Shown: piece after piece, positions 24,770 to 35,279 of the stretch
Layout of the letters: each line of letters opens with the position of its first letter
Numbering within the stretch: position 1 is the first letter of the stretch
DNA from: Pipra filicauda
Lineage: Eukaryota; Chordata; Aves; Passeriformes; Pipridae
Reading direction: 5' to 3'
NCBI RefSeq assembly: GCF_003945595.2
Contig: NW_024104426.1
Location: 682,001-746,000 of the forward strand
Length of the DNA: 64,000 nucleotides
Position numbers and translations under genes: made by a program
The notes under the pieces: generated by a model
What the model saw: only the letters and a program-made list of their open reading frames with translations
Database searches by the model: none
What the model was told of the DNA's origin: nothing

Positions 24770-24960
24770 GTTTTATGAAAATGAGCAGTATTGAAAGCTT
24801 TTCCATCCCGCTAGCTGTGAGCCTCACATAAATGATGTAAATGGCTCGAAGGGTTTTTTTCAAGTGAACTGTGTAGATCTGTGAAAATAATATCAGGGTT
24901 TTCCGTCAGAATGAGCTTAGCACTGTACTGAGGCGTACCATAATCTGACCCGACACCTCC
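24770..24960. promoter_or_regulatory. Candidate conserved non-coding element
   Basis: Low-repeat, medium-GC DNA with unbiased composition, next to AT-rich DNA, 1.8-2.0 kb upstream of SIX6. It reads like avian conserved non-coding sequence (AAATGATGTAAATGG, GTGAAAATAATATCAG). There is no coding potential. The call is pattern-based only. Confidence 0.3.
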
Positions 24961-25849
24961 GACCATCTGCGCTATCTATCTGCCTTCTGATTTACCAAAT
25001 CTTCACAAGCAAAAGACAAATTGTACTTGATACTAAAGAAAAGACGGCAAGCCTCAGTCCAGCTCCATTTCTGCGGAGAAATGATTGGAGAAAATGTAAA
25101 TCTGTTTAATTTCGGTCTACGGGCAACTAGCAAAGGAGCTTTCTTAAAGAAGGGAAGAAAGGAAAACAAAAACAATCAGGAAAAAGAACAAGGGGGGAAG
25201 AGACAATAACAAGATATCAAATTAAGAAGGGATTTTTTTGACAAGCATTCTAGAGAAAAGTGCATTGCAAAGAGGAGAGGGGAGAACATATTGAGCTTAA
25301 TTCAAAATATATGCTGCCTTTCCGAGCATGGTCCCTAACATTCCCAGGAAGAAATTGCCACTGAGCGGCTATATTTAGAATAAAGTGTGGCTTCTTGATT
25401 ATTCCCCGATTTTCTATTAAGATAAAACGTATCCTCGCGGCTCAGAAAATGATTTCATCCCACCCCGAGACGACTGGAGCTGGCCCGGCTCCTCCGAAGA
25501 GGCGTCCGGGTCTCACCTCGCACCCAGCCCCGCAGTCCCTTTCTCGGGGCTCGGGGGGAAAAGAAGCCCGCGAGGAATGATTACTACGAGGTGATCAATA
25601 TTTCAAAAGATTCCCGAAATCTGCTTTAAGTCGCTTTCCTGACCTACAAATGACTTCTCACTCCTCGCGACTATTCTCGGCGTCTATTCAGGACCACTGA
25701 GCCGAAAACAATAAGGTTTTAAACGTTAAAAAAATAAATAAATAAAGCTTTAGTTGAACGGGGAAGGGCACTGGGCTCTTTGCAGATAATTCCTCGTCAT
25801 AACAAAGATAAGAAGTCACTTACAGGGGGAAAGGGGAGAGTTTTTCCCT

Positions 25850-25960
25850 AAATATTGGCTCTCCCTGCGGTCCTCCCGCGGCATCCATTGTCACTGACAC
25901 TCCCAGAATCATTATCACTGTTATGCAGCCAATTTTTTTGTCTGATTTCCCAGCTCTGCC
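25850..25960. promoter_or_regulatory. Candidate SIX6 proximal enhancer with SOX and homeodomain sites
   Basis: Within 0.8-0.9 kb upstream of the SIX6 start there are a SOX-type CCATTGT (25885-25891), an AATCATTATCAC homeodomain-like site (25907-25918) and a CCAAT box (25929-25933). Combined SOX2 and homeodomain input is typical of eye-field genes. The assignment is an inference from motifs. Confidence 0.35.
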
Positions 25961-26160
25961 TTTATCCCCCTCTCCGCCCGCAGATGCGCCGAGCTCTGTG
26001 CGAGCATCACCGGGCCGGACCCCGCAGCTTTACCGGGGCGGGTGGTGGGGTCCCGGCCGTCCTATCCCTGAACCTGCCGACAGCACCCCGCGGCGGGAGC
26101 CCCCTCTCCCGGCCCGCATCCCGCCGCTCCCGGGGCGGCCGGGCGGCCGTGCCCTGCCCG

Positions 26161-26252
26161 GGTCGGCGGGGCAGGGCGGCGGGGTCGCGGTGTCCGGGGG
26201 AAGCGGGGCGGGGAGCGGGGCGGGGAGCGAGGCGGTGCGGGGCGGTGCGGGG
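26161..26252 (+). promoter_or_regulatory. G-run cluster, potential G-quadruplex
   Basis: Many runs of three to five G with short spacers (for example GGGGCGGGGAGCGGGGCGGGG around 26205-26225), just upstream of the CCAAT boxes. They also give several SP1/KLF GC-box matches (GGGGCGGGG). This supports a TATA-less GC-box promoter. Confidence 0.6.
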
Positions 26253-26264
26253 CCTCCCGCCGTG

Positions 26265-26319
26265 ATTGGCAGCGGCTGGCAGTGAGTGGCAGCCCCGCCA
26301 TGGAAACCCGGGAGCCAAT
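26265..26319. promoter_or_regulatory. Paired CCAAT boxes of the SIX6 promoter
   Basis: An inverted CCAAT box (ATTGG, 26265-26269, in GTGATTGGC) and a forward one (26315-26319, in GAGCCAATC) lie about 50 bp apart. Both have good NF-Y flanks. NF-Y sites usually sit 60-100 bp before the start site, which would place transcription initiation near 26370-26430. No TATA box was seen. Confidence 0.55.
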
Positions 26320-26385
26320 CTGCCGAGTCCGCAGCGAATCAGCCGCTCCCGCAGCAGCGCGGCGGCGGCGCGGAGCTGCGCTTGT

Positions 26386-26552
26386 GCCTTTTCTGGTTTC
26401 CTTTTTTTTTTTTCCCTTGCTTCTTCTTCTTTTTTTCCGCCTTTTTTTTTTCCCCCCATTCCCTCCCTCCCCCCCCCCCGCGCACCCTCCCTCCCCCTTC
26501 CCACTCCATCCTCCTCCGCCTCGCCCCTGCCCACCGCCCCCAGTCTCCGGAG
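26386..26552 (+). repeat. Polypyrimidine tract in the SIX6 5' UTR or promoter
   Basis: About 165 bp of almost pure C and T with T-runs followed by C-runs. It probably lies within or at the start of the 5' UTR. It can adopt H-DNA and could bind polypyrimidine-tract proteins in RNA. Confidence 0.7.
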
Positions 26553-26738
26553 CCGCCGAGCGCTGCCCATCGCCTCTCCGCCCTCCGCCGTCCCTCCCGC
26601 GGCAGCTCCGCCGGCGCCGGCGGAGGCAGCAGCGGAGCGAGGGGCGGCCCCGGGGCCGCTGCCCCCTTCCCCGCCGCGGGGGCGTGCGGGCATCGCCGGG
26701 GGTGCGCGGAGCGCGGAGCGGAGCCCGGCGCCGCCTCC

Positions 26739-27310
26739 ATGTTCCAGCTGCCCATCCTCAATTTCAGCCCGCAGCAGGTGGCCGGGGTATGCGAGACCCT
26801 GGAGGAGAGCGGGGACATCGAGCGCCTGGGTCGCTTCCTCTGGTCCCTGCCCGTGGCCCCCGCGGCCTGCGAGGCGCTCAACAAGAACGAGTCGGTGCTG
26901 AGAGCCCGGGCCATCGTGGCCTTCCACACGGGGAACTACCGGGAGCTCTACCACATCCTGGAGAACCACAAGTTCACCAAGGAGTCCCACGCCAAACTGC
27001 AAGCCCTCTGGCTGGAAGCGCACTACCAGGAGGCGGAGAAGCTGCGGGGTCGACCCCTGGGGCCGGTGGACAAGTACCGGGTGAGGAAGAAGTTCCCGCT
27101 GCCCCGCACCATCTGGGACGGCGAGCAGAAGACACATTGCTTCAAGGAGCGGACGAGGCATTTGCTGCGGGAGTGGTACCTGCAGGACCCTTACCCCAAC
27201 CCCAGCAAAAAGCGGGAACTGGCTCAGGCCACGGGACTTACTCCCACACAAGTGGGCAACTGGTTCAAAAACCGCAGGCAAAGGGACAGGGCAGCAGCCG
27301 CTAAGAACAG
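26739..27310 (+). CDS. SIX6: SIX6 coding exon 1
   Basis: Encodes residues 1-190 and two bases of Arg191, that is the SIX domain and the whole homeodomain. It ends at AAGAACAG followed by a GTAAGG donor at 27311. The split of the Arg codon matches the conserved SIX6 exon structure. Confidence 0.98.
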
Positions 27311-28577
27311 GTAAGGTGCTGCCCGTCCCGTCGGGGCACAGGAACCCCCCTTAGCGAGCCTTCGTGGGGGGGGGGCGGTGCGAGACTGCCGGCAGAGGAT
27401 GGGCGAAACGAGCCCGGGAGGTTTCTCCCCGGGAAATGCAGCGAGATAAAGCAGGAGCAGCGGGAAAACCCTAGGGGTTTTAAATGACCTGGTTTTAACA
27501 GGGGAGGGTCCCCGCCCCGGCTCCCCCTTGGCCGCCCTGGAGGGAGCGGGACGAGGGAGCGTGAGAGGGGCCGCCCGGAGCCGCCGCGACCCCGGCGGGA
27601 GCTGGAGTGTTCAGGGCCGTGTTCAGGGGCTGAGCGGAGAGAAATCCCCTTCAAAGTTTTGCCCGGACATATAGATACCTCTTCGAGGTACGTCCATCCT
27701 GAGCAGAGCCGGCCATGCCCTCTGCGGGCCCTGCCAGAGCCTCCATGCCCTGTTCCTCTGCTGGAGCCAGCTGCGAACATTCCTCGGGATATTGCTCTTA
27801 TTTCTATTCTTTAAAAATATATTAAAGAACAAAATCGCAGCTCTAAATGGGCAGTGTTATCCCAATACTAGTGACACAAACAGGCGCTCCGGGAAGCGTG
27901 GAAAGGAGCAGAGTCTCCCCATTATGCCCTCTCCATGATCCCTGGGAAATTCCCGTTGTCACCCCTCAGCCGGGCTGCCGCAAGTCAGGGACGTGGCTGC
28001 CATCACCTGCAGCCCCTTTTTGTAGGCTGAGGGAACATGTAAGGCCTGCTGGAGGGGAGCCGCCGCCCGGGAGATGCTGCAAGGAATTACCGACCGCTCG
28101 GATGAGGCCCGGTCTGGGGACAGGCTGCGGAGGAGGGGGACAGCCTTCCCCCGGGTGTGCCAGCCGACGAGCGGGGTTGACCCTGAGGTGGGCACCCAGT
28201 TTCTCATCTCAGCTCTGCCTGAGAAACTGAGTGCCCACCCAGTTCCTCCTCTCTCCTGTCGCTGGTGTAACTGGTGTGAGCTGGAGGCTGCGGGCAGCAG
28301 CTCGGGGGTGCAAGTCGGGGGAGCCCCCAGTGGGGTCGCAGGGGGCTGCCGGCGGGTCCGGGGGTGCGGAGGGCGGGCGGTGATGCTGTGTGTGCCGGTT
28401 CCTTGCAGGCTACAGCAGCAGGTCCTAACGCAGGGCTCGGTGCGCTCGCTGCAAGCGGAGGAGGAGAGCGGCGGGGAGGCGGTGGGGGCCGCCTCCAGCC
28501 CCGCAGCCAGCCTCTCCAGCAAAGCGGCCACCTCCGCCATCTCCATCACATCCAGCGACAGTGAATGTGACATCTGA
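26739..28577 (+). CDS. SIX6: SIX6 (Optx2) homeobox protein, two exons joined
   Basis: Coding joins 26739-27310 and 28409-28577 (741 nt, 246 residues, the same length as human SIX6). SIX6 is a nuclear transcription factor of the eye field, retina, hypothalamus and pituitary, acting largely as a repressor with Groucho/TLE co-repressors. Residues 1-10 are [10 protein letters not shown]. The SIX domain spans about 9-118. The homeodomain spans 128-187, with WFKNRR at 175-180, Lys at homeodomain position 50 (K177) and Asn at 51 (N178). The C-terminus ends SSDSECDI, as in SIX6/SIX3. The absence of the long glycine-rich N-terminus separates it from SIX3, and the sequence is nearly identical to mammalian SIX6. 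The start is the first ATG of the frame, although its context is weak (T at -3, T at +4). It lies in a CpG island and is head-to-head with SIX6OS1. Confidence 0.98.
27311..28408 (+). other. SIX6 intron (1098 bp)
   Basis: GT-AG intron with donor GTAAGG and acceptor GGTTCCTTGCAG. It is CpG-rich. It contains a near-perfect inverted repeat at 28187-28239, described separately. No other gene was seen inside. Confidence 0.95.
28187..28239. repeat. Near-perfect 20-bp inverted repeat (hairpin) in the SIX6 intron
   Basis: The left arm 28187-28206 and right arm 28220-28239 are reverse complements at 19 of 20 positions, with a single C/A mismatch ten bases in from the outer end and a 13-nt loop (28207-28219). 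The segment CACCCAGTT also recurs directly just downstream (about 28235-28245), so the structure may come from a small inverted duplication. Confidence 0.9.
28409..28577 (+). CDS. SIX6: SIX6 coding exon 2
   Basis: Begins with the last base of Arg191, then [10 protein letters not shown], and ends SSDSECDI with TGA at 28575-28577. The middle part ([18 protein letters not shown]) is the variable linker of the family. The Ser/Ala-rich tail [17 protein letters not shown] is strongly conserved. Confidence 0.97.
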
Positions 28578-28832
28578 CACCACCGCCATGGCAATGCGGG
28601 GGCAGCGGCAGGCCCGGCTCACCGGTGCCTGCCCGCACGGCCGGAGCAGCGGGGCTGGCAGTGCCCGGCCGCGGGAGCCAAACCCGGGGTGCGGGGAGCT
28701 CCCCCGCCGCCCGCCCGCGCCTCCCTCCCAGTCCCGCAGCAGACTGCATTAAAAAACGTCATTGAAATCCTTGTCGCCTTTACTTCGAAGGATTTGCAGA
28801 ATTTATGCCTAAAAAAAAAAAAAAAGTAACTA

Positions 28833-28838
28833 AATAAA
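28833..28838 (+). terminator. SIX6 proximal polyadenylation signal
   Basis: AATAAA 256 bases after the stop codon, in an A-rich context. Confidence 0.45.
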
Positions 28839-29155
28839 GCCCAGAAAACGAAAAATAATAATCAACAAGAAAACCGAATGCCAAGTTGGAAAATGTCTGA
28901 GCGCCTGCCCTTATCCCGTGGGGGTGTTTCATGTCGAAAAGACGCTGTTCTTTTGGTTGGGTTTTGCTTTACTTTCAAGGGTTTTTTATATATATATATA
29001 TATAATGTTTATTTACTTATTTAAGGGATTGCTATGGTAGATTTTTTCTATTATTATTATTATTAATTATTATTATTTTTGGCTTGTTCTCTATGTGCAC
29101 AGGTGACTTGTAGAGCATGTGCAGGACGAAACTGTATGAAGCAGCCTAAAACCAT

Positions 29156-29161
29156 AATAAA
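29156..29161 (+). terminator. SIX6 distal polyadenylation signal
   Basis: AATAAA followed by ACGGTGTCGGTCTC (about 29198-29211), a plausible GU-rich downstream element. It is the favoured 3' end for a transcript of about 1.5 kb. Confidence 0.5.
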
Positions 29162-29179
29162 ATATTTGGTGAACGACCC

Positions 29180-32100
29180 TCGCATCTGCTTTGAAATGAC
29201 GGTGTCGGTCTCAAGCCCGCCAGTTTACGCAGAGCAGATCTCCGAGGCCACGGGTATTTCAGCATCAGCTCGGCAGGAACAGAACTAGCGGGTCCCCAGG
29301 ACCGAGGGTGATGTCTTTGCCAGGCAGGGAGCGGGGGGCAGCCGGGATGAGGGGAAGAGTGAGGGGAAGGGTCTGGAGGGGGATGCGGGTGCCCAGGCAA
29401 GGGAAGGAAGCGGCATCGCCGCGGCTTCTCCTCTCCCAAGGGCTGAAGCTTTGCGGATTATCGCGGCCAGTGTTCGGACAGAGACGAGGAAAAAAGGGGG
29501 AAAAAAACCCATTAAAATGGAGAGAGATGGTTGGGGCACAGCCCAGCCGGGGAAACTAAGCCTCCTCCTTCACCTGGCAAAGGCAAGGAGAAGATGGGGA
29601 AATAACCATGCCAAGGAAGGACCCGATTAGGGGCGAAATAGCCCCAAATCGCGGCCTCTGAGATGTGCCAGGGGTTGTCCCCACCATCCGCCTCCGTCGC
29701 TTTGTCTTGCGGCGGTTTTGCTGGAGGAAACCAAACGCCAGGTTCAAGGAGCGTGCTAAGCTTTTTCCCCCCAGCCAGAAGGATTTTATATTATACAATT
29801 TGACATTGATCTTTAAATCGCCTGAGCTGTGCTTTTTTTGTCTTCTCGGTCTCATCGCGTTTACTTCCCTGTCCTCAGAGAGATGCCTCCCCGGTAAGCT
29901 GATTGCTCGGCTCGTTTTATTTAGCAGCCGAAGCCTGGCACCGGGCAGCGCTGGGAGCAGGAGATGCCCCGGCTCCCTGCAAGGGCAGCGGCCGGGGAGG
30001 CACAGGGGCATTTATTTCGGTTCCTTGATAGTTTAATTCAATCCTGCTGCCTTTTATCGGGGGGTATATCTCTGTCTCGGCAGTGGCTTTTCCCCCTCTG
30101 CCTGAAATTGAATTTAAAGGCCGGATTCAAGGCGTTTATACCGCCGATGCCTGAATCTGCTTTCCACCCCCAAATGCATGTACCTTGGTTTTCCTTATAG
30201 ACGGTTTCAGGGATAGGGCAGGTAGCAGGAATTTATTAGCTGTTTTCCAAGCTTATTTACAAGCAGCTATTTCCTTGGTGGGGTGTAATTGAAGGTGTCG
30301 GAGGGGGCAAATGAGCTGTAAGTTGGGAGCGCGGGAGGAGTGGATCGCAGGGCGGGGAGCGGGGGCAGTGCGCGGGTTTCCACCTGCCTTTAGGGTACCT
30401 ACCTGCGGGAGCGTCCGGACCAGCACACCTTGCACCCCAAACCCCGAGGGGTTTTTGCCTCTTAAACCCCACCGGATTAAAGCCGTGCAAGAGGAGCCCG
30501 GCTTTGCTGTTTTAACCTCAGACAAGGTGTGAGTTTTACCTTGGGTTTGGGATTCGCTGGCGAGCAGCTCTTCTCACCCACGAGGTAGTTTTGAGAGCAA
30601 ACTCGGTATTCGCTCTCAAAACGGAATCTGCTGAAACACGTCGTGTTCTTCCTTTCTTTTCTTCCCCGGGAGTCGGTGAAGCGGATTGCAATTTTTCCAT
30701 CGGCTTCTGCGGGCAGAGTAGTAGCGCTTATTGTGGGGAATTAAAGCTTTCAAAGACATATAAAGAGAGTGGAGAATTATATAAGCACATGCGCTCGGCG
30801 TCTGGTAACGTGGAATTTCTCTCCAAAAAAAAAAAAAAAAAAAAGCTGGAATTGGGCCAATAGGCAGCGGGGATAATATTTTCTCTTTCGACAAAGGGTT
30901 TAAGTGTCATGAAGGATGCGGGATCTCCCGAGTGGGCTGTGGAGGGGCTTTCTCGCGCGCTGCTCGTGGCGAGACCATGAACTAATCCCCTTCCGAAACA
31001 GTGTCCGGGGCAGGAAGCGGAGCACGGAGCCCACTTGGGAAGAGCAACCCCGCTTCCCGGCCTTGCTTACTGTGGGTGATCGGGAGAACCGAGGGTCTCC
31101 CAGCGCTTATTCCCCGCCGGAGCTCCGCAGGGGCAGGAGTCTTGGGACTGCACCGACGCCTTTAGTTCTACGGATAAGACTCAAAAAAGAAAAACACTTC
31201 CCACCGCCCCCTCCCTTTTTTTTTTCTTCTGCCCTTTCCCTTCCCTTATTGAAAGTGCGTGCCCTTCTCGTGGCATTTTCAACATTTTTTCCCCTAAAGA
31301 TCAGCCCAAGCTGTCGCCCTCCTGAGCCTTTGGTTGTTTTAAAAATAATGATAATTATAAACGGGGAAGAGTGGAGGAGCTTGTATTTACATTAAACAAA
31401 ACGCTCCGAGAAGGGTCACTAAAAAGTCTGCCTTGACCCCTCTCTCTCCGGTTTAACAAAGAAGGAAAATATTGTATCAAAAGTGAACTGAATGGATAAG
31501 GCGGAGAAGAGAAACAGCTTTTCCTCTCTTCAGCTGGGAAGGGGGGGAGAAATGTTTGAATATTTCCGTTTCTTTTGAGAAGCGGGGCAGCCCCGGGCAG
31601 GGCTGAATGGGAAAGTCTTGTAAGCGGGCTGGGAGGCTGTCAAACTGCTCAGAGTAATCACTGCTAATGAAGGGGTCTCCAGCCCTCCCTGGGACAAAGG
31701 ATGCTTACGAGTGCTCGCCGGGGCTGAATACCTAATAAGTTTGCAAGGGGGAAAAATGAGTGAGCTGTCCGTAAATTGATTTTGCAAGAGAAAAAAAAAA
31801 ACAAAACACCCAAACCAAAACAAGACAAACAAAAAAAAAACCCCAACAACAACAAAAAAAGGAGATGGAAAGGCTCGTAGGTTTGGGAGAGCCTGGCCCC
31901 GGTGCAGCTGGGGACAGAAGGCCCACTTATCCGGGGTGCATTGTCCCAGCCCCACAGAGGAAGGCTGCTGCTGTTTGCAGTGGAGAGAGGGCTGGGGGGT
32001 TGCGGGAGCCTTGGAAAAGCCTCTCCAGGCCGGGAGCACTGCCCCAGCTGCTGCCTGGCACACGCGGGTGCTCCCCGCACGCCCATCTTCGCGCTCCAGT

Positions 32101-35100
32101 TTGCACAAGCCTTGCAGAGCGTTCATCCCATCCCCATCCCGCAGCCCAGTCCCACAGAAGGGACTGTTCCCTTTTTGTTCTGCCACTGCCTTTTGTCCCT
32201 CATCTAACTATGGTGTTTTCCTTGCCGAACAGAAAAAGGGGGATGTCTGGAAAGCTGCCAAATATCGCAACACCACCAGCACCCTGCTCGCCTGGGAGGG
32301 CTCCTGTATGAAGGAACTCTGGCTCTGGCCTGCTGGCCTGGAGCTGGGTGCTGTCAGAGGTTAGAAAGGGGGCTGGGTTCGTGGGTGAGCGTCCTTGTGT
32401 GACAAGAAGAGCGTGTGTGTCGTGGCTGTGGGAAGCAGGAGAGTGAGCCGCATTTTGGACCTTTCACGCATCCAATTAAAGGCTTGGGAGGATCAGACTA
32501 TCACAGATCCAGTTACCCCTGGCCGGTGCAGGGGTAATACCATGAGAGAGAGTGTAATACTCCCCAGGGATGTCTGCACCCACATCTCAGCAATGCCAGG
32601 CATTGGCTTTTCCTTGCTTGTGTTATTTCTTTTCCAGGAGAAGATCCAAATGTGTTTGCTGGAGGGGAGGATGAAAGTGTGGGAGGCCAAAGGGAAAGGG
32701 CAATGTGGAATGAAGAAGATGCCAAACTTTGAACTGTCCTCTCCCTTGTCACTTCCCCAAGGCCATCCTGCAGCCCCAGCACCCACAAAGGATCCTGAAC
32801 CCTGGGCTGACCTTGGTGTGCCCCTCCCAAGGGGGGCCCAGAGGGTGAGACCTAGCTGGAAATACAGGAATGAAAAATTTCATCTTAGTTCCTCTGAGGG
32901 TTACAGCACTTTGCACTCCATCAGCTTTTATTCTTGGCATCGGGGTGACAGATAAAACCTTTGGATTTCTGCTCCCTTCTGTTTCAGGACAGGCTGCAAG
33001 ACCCCCAGTAAAAGGCCAAGAAAGGGCTTCCCTTCTTCCATTACTTTCTACACCCATTCTAGGTCCCCCATCTCCCCCAAAAATGCAGAAATTCCCTAGA
33101 AAGCTCATTTTAACCCTGCTACCTTCTGATCTGTGACATGAGCCTCTCTGGCACACATATTCCCCCTCAAGAAATACAGCTTGGAGGGAAATTCCCAGTT
33201 TCAAACTTTATAAAAGCAAAGTTTGTTCACCTCTGCCTCTTTGCAGAGTTGGGGGAGAGGCACTGTTGGCCCATGATCCTGTTAACTGCCTCCCTACACT
33301 TAACAGACAGCCCTGGAGCATCACCCCTCATCACTGTTTCCACTATTTTTGTCCCAGAAGTCCTAAAAATGGTGCCAATCACCCAGTGCTCTCCTGTCAC
33401 AGCTCCTCTCCCACTGTATGGAGTAAAACCCAAGGGACTTGTCCTGTACCTTGGGATTGCCCCGTAATGCTGAGCTAAACCCACCCCTGTGGGTGACCCT
33501 CACACACAGCATGGGCAGGATGGGATCCTCATCCTCCCCACTAACTGCCAGGGGAAAAGCATCTCCTCTCCAGCAACGCCCAAGGAGGGGCCTGGTGGGA
33601 CCTCCAGGACTCCAGTGTGCTTATCCCAAGCCAAATAAATGGTGTCAGACAAGGCTGGGAGCTTTCTATCCTCAAAGTCTGGATTTGCAGTTCATCTTCA
33701 GACAACCTGAACAGCCTTTTCGGGAGGGTGTCCCTGTGGAGACAACATGCATGGGATGGTCTCTTGCTCCCCCAGCATGTCTTCATCCAGCACCCACTCC
33801 TGACTGGAAAACACCTGGCAGGGTTTTAGCTCTTTTTTTGTCACAGTAGAGACCTGCCATGGAGAAGGAAGCTGCTCTGCCATGTCTGGGCTATTAAATG
33901 ACATGTCCTGCCACTGCTGCCCCCCTGATGGGGGGCCCTGCTCCACACTTCTCAGCCCTCTCACCCTCCAAATAAGATGGCTGTGTCCATGGGAAAGACT
34001 CTGCATGCCATGCTAGCTACTGAGCTGTTCCCCAGGGATCATGTGAGACAGCTCTGCCTGGTCTGAGGCAACCCTGAGCCAGGGACTCTTCTAACGTTTT
34101 AATAGGATAAGTGATGAACCTCAGTGCCCTCATATGCTTTAATGTACAGATACAGCCAGACTAAATCACTTGAGACATCCCAAACAGCCTAAAGGATTTA
34201 GACACATCTCTTTATTTCCATTTAAAGCTGTTCCTCCTGATACCCTTTTTTTTTTAGTGGTCTAATTTAAAACAAAGATGTGAGAAGAGAGGTTATTGCA
34301 ATCTAGAGACAGAAGCAGAACAGAAGCATCCCTTCATCCTGAGCAACCACATAGACTCACAAGTTCGATCCCTTAGAAAACTCCACACAAGCTGGATGCA
34401 TGTTTTGGAGTGGAGCTTCCAAGGGATAAACAGCCACTGCTGAGATCTGCATCCATAGACATGGGCATTGATCAGCAGCACAAGCTTCTCAGCCTTTATT
34501 CAATAACTCCATAGTAACCCACAATGATACACTATTTGGGTCTTCTCTTGGACAAGTAGGAAGTTTTATCCTAGCACTGCCTTCTCTTTCTAAGACCAGT
34601 TGAGTTCAACAGAGAGCTCTACAATGGGAGAGCAGGACATGATTTTTTTTCATCTGAAAGTCTTTTGCTGGGTTGAATCTTCTTTTGATGACCATCAGTG
34701 GTGCCTTTCAGGGCAAAACCATCCTGTTCCTCCCAATTTTACCTACTGAAATGCATGTGCTTCTTCAAAAAAGATTGTTGGAATGCTTTCATAAGAGGTA
34801 GTTGTAATACCAAGATAGCTGAGGACAGAATGACAGCTCTTCTGGAACTTCATATGATAGGCTAATTCCCCCTTGGTGAAGTACAGTGAAGCCATGTATA
34901 CACTGGGACACACAAGCCCAGAGTTTTTCAGGCACTTCAAAGAAGTACAAGTACACACAACCATTCCTCAGGGAGCAAATTGCTGTGTCTGTAAGCTGGG
35001 AAAAAAAAACCTTCTCGTAAACATTCCTATCAGGACATTTGTGTTGGAAACTGCTCTTCAGGCCAGGTTGTTTCTTGTGTCAATTTGAAGGCTTTGTGGG

Positions 35101-35270
35101 TTGTTCTTCAAAATCACCTGGGCTTCAAATCCTTTTGTCGTGTGCCTGCTCCTGTGCAGGTCCGCAGCCGGTCCCTGGAGCCTCCGTGGGGACAGATGTC
35201 CCCAAAGCTGGCATGGGGGAGGTTGATCTCCACGGGCTGCCAGCACGGTCAGTGGGAGAGAGCAGCTCTC
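29180..35270. other. Intergenic DNA downstream of SIX6
   Basis: CpG-moderate, repeat-poor DNA. It contains an A20 run (30825-30844), an A-rich/CAAA stretch (31786-31861) and several stretches of balanced composition with homeodomain cores (29790-29850, 30020-30160, 30715-30790, 31610-31760). These could be SIX6 regulatory elements. No coding exon or interspersed repeat was recognised. Confidence 0.4.
31600..31770. promoter_or_regulatory. Candidate conserved element 3 kb downstream of SIX6
   Basis: Contains GTAATCACTGCTAATGAAGG (two homeodomain-type cores, about 31655-31674) and GACAAAGGATG (a SOX/TCF-like ACAAAGG, about 31692-31702) in repeat-free DNA. The regulatory role is inferred from motif clustering. 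Confidence 0.3.
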
Positions 35271-35279
35271 AGGTAGGTG

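Larger units (their letters stand above)
25960..28760. promoter_or_regulatory. CpG island spanning the SIX6 promoter and gene
   Basis: CpG-dense sequence begins near 25960, covers the promoter and exon 1, continues through most of the intron and exon 2, and fades in the 3' UTR near 28760. CpG islands spanning a whole small gene are typical of Polycomb-regulated developmental homeobox genes. Confidence 0.75.
28578..29180 (+). other. SIX6: SIX6 3' UTR (extent inferred)
   Basis: GC-rich sequence just after the stop passes to AT-rich DNA with A-runs, a (TA)n run at about 28985-29004 and TTA repeats at 29048-29075. Two AATAAA signals offer alternative ends, at 28833 and 29156. The second is followed within about 45 bases by a GT-rich stretch typical of a cleavage site. 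Confidence 0.6.

Noticed and set aside
26286..26738. In-frame N-terminal extension of SIX6 upstream of its ATG
   Set aside because: The frame stays open but begins at GTG and contains no ATG before 26739. The translation is low-complexity Pro/Phe/Ser from CpG-island and polypyrimidine sequence, and the known family starts at MFQLP.
26007..27281. 424-codon frame antisense to SIX6
   Set aside because: A product of high GC and strong codon bias in the SIX6 exon. No splice or family evidence.
26282..27304. 340-codon plus-strand frame overlapping SIX6 exon 1, with a strong-context ATG at 26300
   Set aside because: It is a shifted frame over SIX6. The ATG sits between the CCAAT boxes, probably upstream of transcription start. 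Product is repetitive and matches no family.
28187..28239. microRNA precursor interpretation of the SIX6 intron hairpin
   Set aside because: A 20-bp stem with 13-nt loop is shorter than a usual pre-miRNA, and flanking bases do not extend the stem. Kept only as an inverted repeat.
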